Positions 51,525 through 60,468 of a DNA stretch of 64,000 nucleotides are shown here, in pieces. The position numbers were made by a program, and so were the translations under genes. This stretch comes from Epilithonimonas xixisoli (GTDB taxonomy: Bacteria; Bacteroidota; Bacteroidia; Flavobacteriales; Weeksellaceae): assembly GCF_004365655.1 (NCBI RefSeq), contig NZ_SOEO01000001.1:620001-684000 (forward strand). The letters are read 5' to 3'. A model generated the notes under the pieces. That model made no database searches and was not told the origin of the DNA. It saw only the letters and a list, made by a program, of their open reading frames with translations. Within the stretch, counting starts at the first letter, position 1, and each line of letters begins with the position of its first letter.

Positions 51525-53732
51525 TTAAATTGATTTCATAAACAATTTAGTTTCAAAAAAAGATTTCAGCAAAACATCTTTTACTTCTTCTAAAGCCAGT
51601 TGCGATGCAGTATTTTCTTCGGTTGTTAATTCTAAAATATCTAATTTTTCCTCTAATAAAGTGAGTAATCCCATTATCGCCACACTCGATTTCAAATCGT
51701 GGGCTCTTAACTTCAGTAATTTAAAATCCTTGTTTTCATAAGCCATTTTCAGTTCCTGCAAATGGGTTGGGACTTTATCTAAAAACTGTTGCGTTACAGT
51801 TTTTTCAAAATCCTTGTCTTCATTACTGATAGACTTCAAATAAGTCAGGTCGATGAACTCGTAATTAGAAACGATTTCTTCAGCTTTTGTCTCCGCTTTT
51901 TCGTTTTCTTTTAATCCGAAATTAGAAATTAATTTAAACAATTCGTCTTCTTTTATCGGTTTGGAAATGTATTCGTTCATTCCACGGCTCATACATCTTT
52001 CGCGTTCGCCTGCCAAAGCGTGTGCGGTCATTGCGATGATTGGCGTATTCAGTTTCAGTTCTTCACGGATGGTTTGCGTGGCGACATAACCATCCATTTG
52101 TGGCATTTGAATATCCATTAAAACCAAATCACAATCATTATTTTTGAGAAATTCTACCGCTTCCAAACCGTTGTTTGCAGTTTCAAAATCGATGTTCCAT
52201 TGTGAAAGGAGATGTTTCATCAGACTTTGATTGATAGCGTTATCATCCACGATTAACACTTTCAAAGGCGCATTTGTTTTATCTTTAAAATAATCAGTAT
52301 CAACTTTCGGAACTACATTCAGCTGTTCTTTGGCAATCGCATAAGGAATATAAAAATGGAAAGTCGTGCCTTTTCCCTGTTCGCTAATGACTTCGATATC
52401 GCCGTTCTGCAACTGAATCAGACTTTTGACAATCGACAGACCAAGTCCGGTTCCTCCGTAATTTCGGGTCGTTGAATCTTCACCCTGATTGAATCTTTCA
52501 AAAACTTCAATGAGTTTTTCTTTATCAATTCCGATTCCTGTGTCAGAAACTTTGAAGCCAACAACGAACTCATTTTCTGTCTGTTGTTTATTGTAAATTT
52601 CGATATTAATGTTTCCCTGATGTGTAAATTTGATGGCATTTCCGATGAGGTTGACCAAAATTTGAGTCAGTCTCGTAGCATCGCCATTCAAAGTATCAGG
52701 AATGGACGAATCTATTTTGCTTGTAATCGTCAATCCTTTTTCTTTCGCCCGTTCCACGAAAAAAGTTTCGACAGAATTCACCAATCCATTGATGCTGAAT
52801 ATGCCTTTGGTAATGCGCATCATTCCGGCTTCGATTTTTGATAAGTCTAAAATGTCATTGATAATCGCCATCAGATTTTCTCCCGAACGTTGAATGGATG
52901 AGACAAATTCCTTCGAAGTGTCATCCAAAGGTCTTTTCTGTAAAAGGTTGGTGAAGCCCAAAATTCCGCTCAATGGCGTTCTGATTTCGTGGCTCATATT
53001 GGCGAGGAAATTTTCTTTGGTTTGCGCTGCGACCGAAGCTTTTTTCTCCGCAACATCCAACTCCTGAATCAGTAATCGCTGACGTTTGAACTGACGAAGA
53101 ATATGATAACCAACGATGGAACCGCTTAGAATCAGTAGAATCAAAAGGGAAATATCATAAAATCTGGCTTTTTGTCCCATTTCCTCACTTTGTTTGCTGA
53201 GGTTGACCATATCGACTCTGCGTTTTTCATAAATTTTGGCTGTGATATTGGTAATTTCATTCGAGATTTTTCTGGCTCTTGGATTCGCAATCGAAGTTTG
53301 GTCATCCATATCACCAATTGTTTTGTGACGCAGAAGAAGTTTCTCTTTCACAAGCTTTTTCTCTAAAGCCAAAACGCTGAGTCTTCGAATCAGTTTTTGT
53401 TCCTCAATATCTGCATTGTCTTTGGAGAGGGAATCGAGGAAGTTTTCTACTTCGTCAATTTTCTGGTCAACTCCGTTAAGATGTGTCGTATCATTTGTTG
53501 CAATGGAAGCTCGGATTCTGCTTTCAACGCCCAAAATATCACGGTCGATTTCACGCAAATGATTGCTGGAACGCAATTCATTGAGAAGTCGGTTGTTGTT
53601 TTGAATGAGCTCTTTGGTATTTTTAGCCGAGTTGATTTGGACTGCTATCAATAGGAGAGAACCCGCAATAAATGTGAGGATGATGAAATAATTGAACCGT
53701 CTATTTCCCATTACTGAGGATATTTTTTTCAT
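51525..53732 (-). CDS. Hybrid sensor histidine kinase with receiver and HPt domains
   Basis: 735 residues. Membrane segments at about 14-32 and 192-210 bound a helical periplasmic sensor of CHASE3 type. HisKA has His248 in NMSHEIRTPLSG. The ATPase domain (about 345-465) has Asn361/Asn365, Asp397 in SDTGIG and GGTGLGLS. The receiver (about 488-605) has phospho-acceptor Asp540 in LVLMDIQMPQMDG and Lys591. The C-terminal HPt domain has His678 in LRAHDLKSS. Phosphate therefore runs His-Asp-His inside one chain and must pass to a separate regulator. The LytTR regulator gene lies upstream in the same direction, separated by 294 bp filled with repeats, and is the likely partner. Confidence 0.95.
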   Translation of the reverse strand: MKKISSVMGNRRFNYFIILTFIAGSLLLIAVQINSAKNTKELIQNNNRLLNELRSSNHLREIDRDILGVESRIRASIATNDTTHLNGVDQKIDEVENFLDSLSKDNADIEEQKLIRRLSVLALEKKLVKEKLLLRHKTIGDMDDQTSIANPRARKISNEITNITAKIYEKRRVDMVNLSKQSEEMGQKARFYDISLLILLILSGSIVGYHILRQFKRQRLLIQELDVAEKKASVAAQTKENFLANMSHEIRTPLSGILGFTNLLQKRPLDDTSKEFVSSIQRSGENLMAIINDILDLSKIEAGMMRITKGIFSINGLVNSVETFFVERAKEKGLTITSKIDSSIPDTLNGDATRLTQILVNLIGNAIKFTHQGNINIEIYNKQQTENEFVVGFKVSDTGIGIDKEKLIEVFERFNQGEDSTTRNYGGTGLGLSIVKSLIQLQNGDIEVISEQGKGTTFHFYIPYAIAKEQLNVVPKVDTDYFKDKTNAPLKVLIVDDNAINQSLMKHLLSQWNIDFETANNGLEAVEFLKNNDCDLVLMDIQMPQMDGYVATQTIREELKLNTPIIAMTAHALAGERERCMSRGMNEYISKPIKEDELFKLISNFGLKENEKAETKAEEIVSNYEFIDLTYLKSISNEDKDFEKTVTQQFLDKVPTHLQELKMAYENKDFKLLKLRAHDLKSSVAIMGLLTLLEEKLDILELTTEENTASQLALEEVKDVLLKSFFETKLFMKSI

Positions 53733-53784
53733 AAATGTTTTTCTTTGTTTTTAACGCAAAGTCCGCAAAGATTAAAATATTAAG

Positions 53785-53853
53785 TTTGTCATTCCGTAGG
53801 AATCTCAACAAAGTATTTAAAAGAATAATTTAGATTCCTACAGAATGACAAAA
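53785..53853 (+). repeat. Intergenic palindromic element R2c
   Basis: TTTGTCATTCCGTAGGAATCT and AGATTCCTACAGAATGACAAA are inverted copies with one mismatch around a 27-bp AT-rich centre, able to form a hairpin of about 21 bp. Confidence 0.8.
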
Positions 53854-53876
53854 TACTGTTTTTATGTTGGCACTTC

Positions 53877-54010
53877 TTTTACGCTGAATCTGCAGCCCGG
53901 CTTGAACGGAGCTCTTTTTTGTCATTGCGATTGCTGTAAAATTCAACGAATTCTAAAGTTTGTTCGCAATGACAAAAAAAGCGGGAGTGGAAGACGGATT
54001 AAGCTGCCCA
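53877..54010 (+). repeat. Intergenic repeat element C (family R1) with a nested palindrome
   Basis: Outer modules are TTTTACGCTGAATCTGCAGC, CCGGCTTGAACGGAGCTC, AGCGGGAGTGGAAGACGG, ATTAAGCTGCCC. The middle carries TTTTTTGTCATTGCGA (53915-53930) and TCGCAATGACAAAAAA (53964-53979), a perfect 16-bp inverted repeat that looks like an R2-type element inside the R1 frame. Confidence 0.8.
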
Positions 54011-54026
54011 AATCATTAATAGTCAA

Positions 54027-54722
54027 TTAGAAAACATTCATTCTCGTGTTGAGTGCTTTTCTGTACGCATCTGCGACGGGAATGAATTTTCCGTTGATCA
54101 TAATTCCGCCGTCCTGAAGTGTGTCTATCTTGCCGACAGAAACGATGTAAGACCGATGAACCCTGATAAAATCATCTTTTGGCAAACGTTCTTCAGCTGT
54201 TTTCATCTTGCCGTGAATGGCGAACATTTTTTCTCTCGTATAAAACTTGACATAATCGCCCATTGCTTCCGCATAAAAAATATCATCGAGCTTCAAACGC
54301 CTTGTGATATTGGAATCTCTCACGAAAAGGAATTCGTCTTTGGTGACTTCCACATCTTCTTTTCGGCTTTCCAGAATCGATTGCGCTTTGCTCACGGCTT
54401 GTAAAAATCTTGCTGGCATCACGGGTTTCAGGATGTAATCTGCGATGTTCAGTTCGAAAGCTTCGAGTGCGTAATCTTTTTTGGATGAAGTGAAAATGAT
54501 GATGGTTTCTTTCCCTGATAAAGCTTTTGTGAGCTCGATTCCAGTCATTTCAGGCATTTCAATGTCCAAAAATATGAGGTCAACGTGATTGTTTTGCAGG
54601 TGGTTGTAAGCCTCCACCGCATTGTCGTATTCCTTCACAATCGTCAGATTCGGAACTTGTTTTGCCAAATGTGCCAATGTGGTTCTAGCAATATCATTAT
54701 CATCAACGATTAAGGCTTTCAT
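54027..54722 (-). CDS. LytTR-family response regulator
   Basis: 231 residues. The receiver domain (1-118) has phospho-acceptor Asp53 in DLIFLDIEMPEMTG, the acidic pair VDDND and Lys99 in YILKPVMP. The LytTR DNA-binding domain (about 130-231) has the expected DDIFYAEAMGDYVKFYT, the FIRVHRSYIVSVGKID segment and the ending VADAYRKALN. Such regulators activate promoters with direct 9-bp repeats. The hybrid kinase with HPt domain is encoded next in the same direction, so it may be the phosphate donor. Downstream lies repeat element C rather than a normal terminator. Confidence 0.95.
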   Translation of the reverse strand: MKALIVDDNDIARTTLAHLAKQVPNLTIVKEYDNAVEAYNHLQNNHVDLIFLDIEMPEMTGIELTKALSGKETIIIFTSSKKDYALEAFELNIADYILKPVMPARFLQAVSKAQSILESRKEDVEVTKDEFLFVRDSNITRRLKLDDIFYAEAMGDYVKFYTREKMFAIHGKMKTAEERLPKDDFIRVHRSYIVSVGKIDTLQDGGIMINGKFIPVADAYRKALNTRMNVF

Positions 54723-54776
54723 AGTGATAGTTTATTATGGTTGACACAAATATAATTATTCCTTTTCTTATTTTCT

Positions 54777-55253
54777 TTAATTTCTGAAGTAAGAACGTAT
54801 CATCCACGCCATTTCTTCGTGTGTTTCTATCAGGCTTGTGATGAAGTCGCTGGAACCGTAATCTTTGTATTTTTCAGCAAAAGGCGTCACGTTTCCTCTT
54901 AGAAAATCGATAATACTTTCGTGGTCTTTTAATAAATCTTTCATATAACCCAAACCGTCATTGGTTCTGTCGCTGTATTCTGTAAGATGCGTCAATTCAA
55001 GATAGATTTTCATTGTGGCGGGTGCGTAATGACCGATTTTTCGAAGACGTTCTGCAACGCTGTCAATCAAGTCATCAATCTGTTTGTACTGCTCTTCAAA
55101 GAAAATATGATTGGCGTGAAAGTTGTCTCCGGTCACGTTCCAGTGGGCATTTCTGGTTTTGATGTAAAGTAAAGTTTCGTCTGCCAAAAGTTTTGCCAAT
55201 TGTTCCGCAACAGCTTCTGCGTTTTGCTCTCTAAGTCCGATGTTTGTTTTCAT
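54777..55253 (-). CDS. dps: Dps-family ferritin-like DNA-protection protein
   Basis: 158 residues. The ferroxidase centre shared by dodecamer subunits is complete: His37 in NAHWNVTG, His49 in HANHIFF, Asp64 and Glu68 in DLIDSVAERL, with the spacings 12, 15 and 4 seen in E. coli Dps. The N-terminal tail lacks many Lys residues, so strong DNA binding is uncertain. Dps stores iron using hydrogen peroxide and protects against oxidative damage. It is a single gene, not far from the peroxiredoxin operon and directly beside the LytTR regulator gene. Confidence 0.95.
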   Translation of the reverse strand: MKTNIGLREQNAEAVAEQLAKLLADETLLYIKTRNAHWNVTGDNFHANHIFFEEQYKQIDDLIDSVAERLRKIGHYAPATMKIYLELTHLTEYSDRTNDGLGYMKDLLKDHESIIDFLRGNVTPFAEKYKDYGSSDFITSLIETHEEMAWMIRSYFRN

Positions 55254-55387
55254 AATTTTAAGATTTAAGTGGAGCGGTATTGCTCTTATTTCTGATGTAA
55301 AGTTCAGGATGAATCTTAAAAAAATGATGGATTTTTCGGTGAATGGGCAAAAGGAGTCGGTGAAATTGTTCTGACGATACTTTAAAG

Positions 55388-56431
55388 TTAATTTACGGGA
55401 GGTGGAGGTACAGTCGTCGTTTGCTGTAATTTTTTAGGTTCATTTTGATCTTCGTATTCTGTGAAGCCATTGTATTTGTAAGACTTTTCCGAACCTTCAC
55501 CACAAGTTGTAAAGAATAAGCTTTTGCTCGAAAGATTGTTTTTGTTAAAGCTTTTATCTATGTTGGTTTGACCTTCCACTTTCATATATTTTCGCAAATA
55601 CCGATTGTCATTGTATTCATCGTTTCGGAAATAAGCCTCGTTGTCTTTGGCGTTTTTGCTAATGTATTGATTGGATTTCTTGTCCAAACTGTAAGCTGAA
55701 CTTTCTGGCGCTGGAAAATTGTGGTAATGTTTGTTGAAGAAAATGCCGTTTTTGCTGTCTTGTTTCGCTTGGTCATATTCCGATTTCATTGCGAGGATTT
55801 CTTTCCAATTGTTGTCATTTTTGTCCTCGTTGCTTTTCGTGAAATATCGGTCGTACATCGAGATGTTTAGGATTTTCGATTTCCCTTCGGATTTTACCAT
55901 TCCGGTGAAGTTTTCCTCATATCGGCTTGGTTTGTTATGGACTATGGCGAGGTCGTTATATTCTTTTGGAATTGCAAATTTGCTTTGATGCAAAGTGCCA
56001 TCAATCAAACCTGAAAGGATAATTTGCGTTGGTTTTGCCTTGGTTTCATAAACGTATGGCGAAGCAAAACAATTGGCATCGTCATTGAAAACTGGTTGTG
56101 CTTTTTGATTGTCAAACTGCACAAAACTTTCATCCCGCTCAAATCCCGAAAAATAGAGTCGTGTCGAATTGCCAATCGTCGGATTCTGACTTCCGAAAAT
56201 CATAAATAATTCCTGTTGGTCGGGATAAAAATTAATATAATCTTTCTCAAAAGTATAGGTTCCAAAAATCGCTGTTGCATAGCCGTAAAGCATATATTTT
56301 CCATCTTCGAACAGGCAGATGCCGTCGTTTCCACCATATCTTCCAGCGATTTCCTTATACCGTTTATCCGAGTTTTGTTGACCAAACAGAAAAGTACTGG
56401 CAAACATTATCAGCATCAAATATTTTTTCAT
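55388..56431 (-). CDS. Exported protein of unknown function
   Basis: 347 residues from the ATG at 56429-56431, which opens a good signal peptide (MKKYLMLIMFASTFLFGQQ); an upstream in-frame ATG at 56470 would add 13 residues before it. The mature part starts with an autotransporter-free, Gly- and Tyr-rich beta region (KEIAGRYGGNDGICLFEDGK, FGTYTFEKDYINFYP). The middle is Lys/Asn/Glu-rich with many Ser-Tyr pairs. The end is a Pro run (VPPPPVN). No family was recognised. It is the last gene of the long minus-strand run. Confidence 0.7.
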   Translation of the reverse strand: MKKYLMLIMFASTFLFGQQNSDKRYKEIAGRYGGNDGICLFEDGKYMLYGYATAIFGTYTFEKDYINFYPDQQELFMIFGSQNPTIGNSTRLYFSGFERDESFVQFDNQKAQPVFNDDANCFASPYVYETKAKPTQIILSGLIDGTLHQSKFAIPKEYNDLAIVHNKPSRYEENFTGMVKSEGKSKILNISMYDRYFTKSNEDKNDNNWKEILAMKSEYDQAKQDSKNGIFFNKHYHNFPAPESSAYSLDKKSNQYISKNAKDNEAYFRNDEYNDNRYLRKYMKVEGQTNIDKSFNKNNLSSKSLFFTTCGEGSEKSYKYNGFTEYEDQNEPKKLQQTTTVPPPPVN

Positions 56432-56447
56432 AATTATTTTTTTTAAA

Positions 56448-57005
56448 TTAATCTGGAGAATGGTTAACATTCACTTTTACATTATCTTTTTCTTTCTTAA
56501 AATTAATGATGGTCACGCCACCGGGAAACAAGATTTCAACCTCCAGAATAGTCTGTTTAGGATAAGTGTAAGTTACAGAAATTGGATAATCATTAAAACC
56601 GGCGGTATGTTTATCGATAGGCATTTCCTTTTCCAAAAATTTCCCATCGTCATTGGCTTTGTTCTTTTCTCGGAAAGCTTTGTAAGCCTTTTCCAAATTA
56701 TGGTTTTTATAAAGACATTCAGTCACGAAACCATTTTCCATATTGCCACCTTTGTCTTTGCATTCCAGATACTTTGGCGGAAAACAATTGATGATATTAT
56801 CTGGTGTTTCTGGTATTTTGACAGGAATTATAACTTGAGGTTTTGGCGCCTTTACAGAATCACCAGTTGATTTTTTTATCTCGCGAGTTGTAAGGTTTTC
56901 TTTAGCTTGAATAGTTTGGTTTTGTTGAGCGACATTAGTTTTCACTTGCTTTTCTTCGCAGGAAAACATCAGAATAATCAAACCTAAAAGCAATATTTTT
57001 TTCAT
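56448..57005 (-). CDS. Lipoprotein of unknown function
   Basis: 185 residues. Lipobox LMFSC (Cys16) follows a short hydrophobic signal; the first 60 mature residues are low-complexity, rich in Gln, Thr and Lys, typical of a tether. The folded part (about 72-185) has two Cys (NCFPPKYLECKDKG) that may form a disulfide, a third in TECLY, and ends in beta strands (VEILFPGGVTIINFKKE). No family was recognised. It is 16 bp before the next gene's start and 11 bp after the previous gene. Confidence 0.7.
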   Translation of the reverse strand: MKKILLLGLIILMFSCEEKQVKTNVAQQNQTIQAKENLTTREIKKSTGDSVKAPKPQVIIPVKIPETPDNIINCFPPKYLECKDKGGNMENGFVTECLYKNHNLEKAYKAFREKNKANDDGKFLEKEMPIDKHTAGFNDYPISVTYTYPKQTILEVEILFPGGVTIINFKKEKDNVKVNVNHSPD

Positions 57006-57016
57006 CGATTCAAATT

Positions 57017-57853
57017 TTATTGTTTAATGAAATTGCTGTTCAACGCATCGCTGAATTCGTAGCGCTTGTCATTGGGATTGAGAATCCGTTTCAAAGTCTC
57101 GTCGGTTTTCTGAAATTTGAGGCCTGTAAAATCTGCAAAACCCCAATAAACTCTCGTGAAAAAGTGGAAAGATGAGTAAGGGATTTTGTTAAAATCAAAA
57201 AGGAAACTTTCACTTCTCAAACCTGTGATTAGCAATTGATTATTCGCCGGTTTTTCAATAATCAAGTAATGAAAGAGAAAGAAATTACCATCTTTGGTTG
57301 TCACCAATTTCGATTCTTCCAACTCTTTTCGCTCGATTATTTTTAATGATTTTAATTGATTGTTGATGATGGTGAAAGCTTTGTAATCTTCAATGTCTGC
57401 AATATTGTCAAAGTAGATTTTCACCTGATTTTGATTCGCTTTTTCATCAATCGGATAGATGTAGGAGAATTTGTTTTTCGATATTTCCTCGGGCGTCAGT
57501 CTGTGCGTGTCATAATCCAATTGAGAATTGTCTGGCATATCCGAATATAAAATCAAAGTGTCCTTGTCCATTTTGAATCGACCTTTGGATTCTGTTTCAT
57601 AACCTACGTCATCGCCTGGCTTCATAATGTATTTCTCGTGATACGTGTAAGTAGAATCTTTGTAATCGAGTTTTAGATGCGTGTTGGTTCTTTTATCCTC
57701 GCTTTTGTAAGTTTCTGATTTTGAAAATATTTTTGTTAGCTCAGGAGTTGGATTGCCGGAATTTGTTTCGGAAAGCAAAGCCGTGTAAGACAACGCGCCA
57801 ATTAGAATCAGCACAAGAATAATGAATGTAAATAACGTGAGTTTCTTTCTCAT
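57017..57853 (-). CDS. Membrane-anchored or exported protein of unknown function
   Basis: 278 residues. An N-terminal hydrophobic helix (about 6-28) with no clear cleavage site suggests a signal anchor. The remainder is periplasmic, beta-rich and Thr/Lys/Asp-rich (LKLDYKDSTYTYHEKY, MKPGDDVGYETESKGRFKM, resembling lipocalin-like or wrap-around strands). No Cys and no known motif. It is spaced 10-11 bp from both neighbours, so it is part of the operon. Confidence 0.65.
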   Translation of the reverse strand: MRKKLTLFTFIILVLILIGALSYTALLSETNSGNPTPELTKIFSKSETYKSEDKRTNTHLKLDYKDSTYTYHEKYIMKPGDDVGYETESKGRFKMDKDTLILYSDMPDNSQLDYDTHRLTPEEISKNKFSYIYPIDEKANQNQVKIYFDNIADIEDYKAFTIINNQLKSLKIIERKELEESKLVTTKDGNFFLFHYLIIEKPANNQLLITGLRSESFLFDFNKIPYSSFHFFTRVYWGFADFTGLKFQKTDETLKRILNPNDKRYEFSDALNSNFIKQ

Positions 57854-57863
57854 TTTGTTTTAT

Positions 57864-58595
57864 TTATTTGTATTCCTTTCCGTTGAATTTCAAGTACTTG
57901 ATGCTGTTTTTAGTCGTCACTTTCTCTTCACAATTGTCACCGATCAGAAAACTTTTTGTGTGTTTTATTTTACTTTTAATGATTAGATTTTTAAAACCAT
58001 TCGTTGTGTTTTTATCAAGATCAATACTTCCAGTGCTTTCATCAAATTCGCCTGCACATCTTGTGTCCCATTCACCACCGGCTCTGTCGATCTGGTAATT
58101 TTTCAAGACTCTTTTCATTAGATTATTCTGAACGATAAACAAAGATAAATCCGAGTAATAATAAGGATTCGGATTACTGCTTCCTCTGTAACTCACACGG
58201 ATTCCAAAGGCTCTATCTTTTTCATTAAGCTGATAAAGTCCTGTATCAATCGTGATTTCCGAGAGAACCATTGCGTCAGAAGTCCACGCTTCTTTTTCTA
58301 CATATTTGCTGAGAATTTTTCCCGTTGCATTGTCAGCCACAACGATGTAAGCATCAAAAACAAAGAAATTATGTCCGTATTCATTAGTTTCATTAATGTT
58401 ATATTTGGGAATGACCAAAACGCTATTGGAATTTTTATTAGGCAAAACCTTAGACCTAAACAACGGCTCGTGAATATCTTTTTTATTAAGTTTCAGTTGC
58501 GTCAAAACTTTATTCAGCAGAAACTCATTTTGCTCCTGAGAATAAGCATTAACAAAGAAAAATATGAATAATAGAAAAGCAAATAGTTTTCTCAT
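57864..58595 (-). CDS. Exported protein resembling the PA3715 family
   Basis: 243 residues. A signal peptide (about 1-19, ending AYSQ) is followed by a mature domain with the conserved-looking segments LVIPKYNINETNEYG, ITIDTGLYQL, RAFGIRVSYRGSSNPNP and GGEWDTRCAGEFDE. From memory, this set of motifs resembles a family named after Pseudomonas PA3715; that has not been checked by search. Two Cys (CAG, DNCEEK) could pair. The protein is probably periplasmic. Function unknown. It is 28 bp after the preceding gene and 10 bp before the next. Confidence 0.7.
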   Translation of the reverse strand: MRKLFAFLLFIFFFVNAYSQEQNEFLLNKVLTQLKLNKKDIHEPLFRSKVLPNKNSNSVLVIPKYNINETNEYGHNFFVFDAYIVVADNATGKILSKYVEKEAWTSDAMVLSEITIDTGLYQLNEKDRAFGIRVSYRGSSNPNPYYYSDLSLFIVQNNLMKRVLKNYQIDRAGGEWDTRCAGEFDESTGSIDLDKNTTNGFKNLIIKSKIKHTKSFLIGDNCEEKVTTKNSIKYLKFNGKEYK

Positions 58596-58623
58596 AATTT
58601 GGTTTTTAATTTAAAATAATTGA

Positions 58624-60390
58624 TTACAAATAATGACCATCAAATTCCAAAGAGTAGATATCGAAAGTTTCAATATTGGGCAAATTCATCGGTTTTTTAA
58701 TGCCTTCCTTTTTGTTGGATTTTGGTAGATCTTTATTATTGTCCCAATTCTCATAAGTTGAGATGTATTTCCCCGTACTCAGATTGTAATCGATGCCGGA
58801 ATAATAGGATGCGTCACCCGTTCTGCTTTCCACACCAATCAAATAAAAGCCACCATTTTGATAGCGGTATTTGTGCACAGATCCACCGCGGATATAGTCG
58901 TGGTTGATGATGAGCAAACCTTTTTTGATTTCCAAGCCAGAGAAATAGATATTGTTCATACTTTCGCCTGCCACAGCGCCTTTGCTTTCTGCCACCAACT
59001 GATAATTTCCGTCACTTTGTTTTAATAAAATTCTCAAAGTTCTTTCCGGACTGTTCTCTTTTTTCAAGAGTTTTTCTGGTTGATAGACCATCACGAGGTC
59101 TTCCAATCCGTCTTTGTTGAGGTCGCCAGTCGTGATGGTGTCAGATTTTTGTCCTTTTGGCAAGAAATCTTTCCAATTTTTGGAGTGCAATTCCCGGTAA
59201 TTGGTTTTGTCCGTCGGCGCATTTTCTTTTTTAGATTTTGCCAGATTGTAATTCTGAAATTGCTTTTCTGCAACAGCTTTGTAGGCTCTCAGTTCTTGCA
59301 AATATTGATCGTAAACGGTTTCCGACAGTGAGTTTTTCAGTTCAGATTCTCCTGGTTTATAATAAGTGAAACTACGTTTGATCGTGCTTCCAGAACCGTC
59401 TTCGTACAGAGACGTTTGGCTCGTCCAGTTTTTATTGTCGTCGTAGGTGTATTTGAAATGGGTGATGTAAGTTTTACCACGATCGCTATCTTCCGTTCTT
59501 TTGATGCAGTCGCCATTATCGTTGTACGTGTAGAGATTCCTTTGCAGAAATTGATTGGGCAATTGATTGAAGTAGCCATAATGGTCGCTTTTCAGCTTTC
59601 CATCGGCATTGTAAACATAGCGGTGCCCAAAATCTGAAATGTCATTGACTCTATAAATATAGCGTTCCTCAATCTTTTTACCATCTTCAAACCGATGCCA
59701 ATAGCCTTTTCCGGCATCATAAACATCAGCACCGTTGTACTGGAAAGTGACGCGGTTTTTCGGATTGTTTTTCTCTACAAATTCAAAAACGACATTGTGT
59801 TCGTATTGATTGGATGTGTAATCTCTGCTTTTTTTAATGATGCCAGACGAGCGGTTTCGGTCCCAGTCAAAAGGGACAAATCCTGCTGGAATATTGTATT
59901 TGCTCAGATCCATCGTTTCCTCCGTTTTCTCCAGATAGATCTCGCCATCGTTGAACCATCTGATTTTGTGAAGTTTTGCTGTGTAATCGTGGATGTAATA
60001 ATAAAGCCAGTTTCCATCTTTGTAGTTCCCACTCAGAAGCATTTGTCCAGCCTTGTTTTTATCTTCGATCTCGATGCTTTGTTCTTTGGAATTGTCAGTT
60101 CGGTACCATTTTTTTAAAGCTGGTTTTTGGTCAGATTTGATGAGGTAGAAGTAATCGGTGTTGGAGTTGTAAGGCGAAATTTCCTTCAGTTTTCTCTGAT
60201 TTTGATCGTATTCGTAAACGCTTTTTAGTTTTTTATTTTTATCGCTGGCGTTCTTTTTTTCCACCGTCATCGTCTTCACCTTGCCTTTGAAAGCAAGCTC
60301 CTGATCATAAGCCTGAGCCTTCACAAAGCTTGAAAAGGTAAACATTAAAATAAATCCAATCCGTAAAAATCGTTTGTGTTTTTTCATCAT
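58624..60390 (-). CDS. Exported protein with YD-like repeats and a C-terminal calcium-loop (FG-GAP/VCBS-like) domain
   Basis: 588 residues. A signal peptide (about 1-26, ending VKAQA) leads into a region of irregular YD/RHS-like strands (about 60-350; YEYDQNQRKL, YVYNADGKLKS, YTYNDNGDC, YTYDDNKNW). After a linker (about 355-405) comes a domain with a calcium-binding loop GDLNKDGLEDLVMVY (about 423-437). This C-terminal part can be aligned by eye with the whole protein at 62557-63183. It is unlike polymorphic-toxin RHS proteins because it is short and lacks a core PXXXXDPXG motif. Function unknown. Confidence 0.72.
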   Translation of the reverse strand: MMKKHKRFLRIGFILMFTFSSFVKAQAYDQELAFKGKVKTMTVEKKNASDKNKKLKSVYEYDQNQRKLKEISPYNSNTDYFYLIKSDQKPALKKWYRTDNSKEQSIEIEDKNKAGQMLLSGNYKDGNWLYYYIHDYTAKLHKIRWFNDGEIYLEKTEETMDLSKYNIPAGFVPFDWDRNRSSGIIKKSRDYTSNQYEHNVVFEFVEKNNPKNRVTFQYNGADVYDAGKGYWHRFEDGKKIEERYIYRVNDISDFGHRYVYNADGKLKSDHYGYFNQLPNQFLQRNLYTYNDNGDCIKRTEDSDRGKTYITHFKYTYDDNKNWTSQTSLYEDGSGSTIKRSFTYYKPGESELKNSLSETVYDQYLQELRAYKAVAEKQFQNYNLAKSKKENAPTDKTNYRELHSKNWKDFLPKGQKSDTITTGDLNKDGLEDLVMVYQPEKLLKKENSPERTLRILLKQSDGNYQLVAESKGAVAGESMNNIYFSGLEIKKGLLIINHDYIRGGSVHKYRYQNGGFYLIGVESRTGDASYYSGIDYNLSTGKYISTYENWDNNKDLPKSNKKEGIKKPMNLPNIETFDIYSLEFDGHYL

Positions 60391-60468
60391 AAAAATCGTT
60401 TATTTTCAAACTTAATGGAACTTGAAATCAAAGTATTAAGGGCTCTAGAGTGACTTAAGTATTAAATC

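Noticed and set aside
53785-54010. Possible CRISPR-like or tandem repeat array
   Set aside because: The repeats are two different palindromic elements, not evenly spaced direct repeats, and no cas gene is present.
58624-60390. Polymorphic RHS toxin
   Set aside because: YD-like strands are irregular, the protein is short, the RHS core cleavage motif and a toxin tip are missing, and the C-terminus is a calcium-loop domain shared with a stand-alone neighbour.
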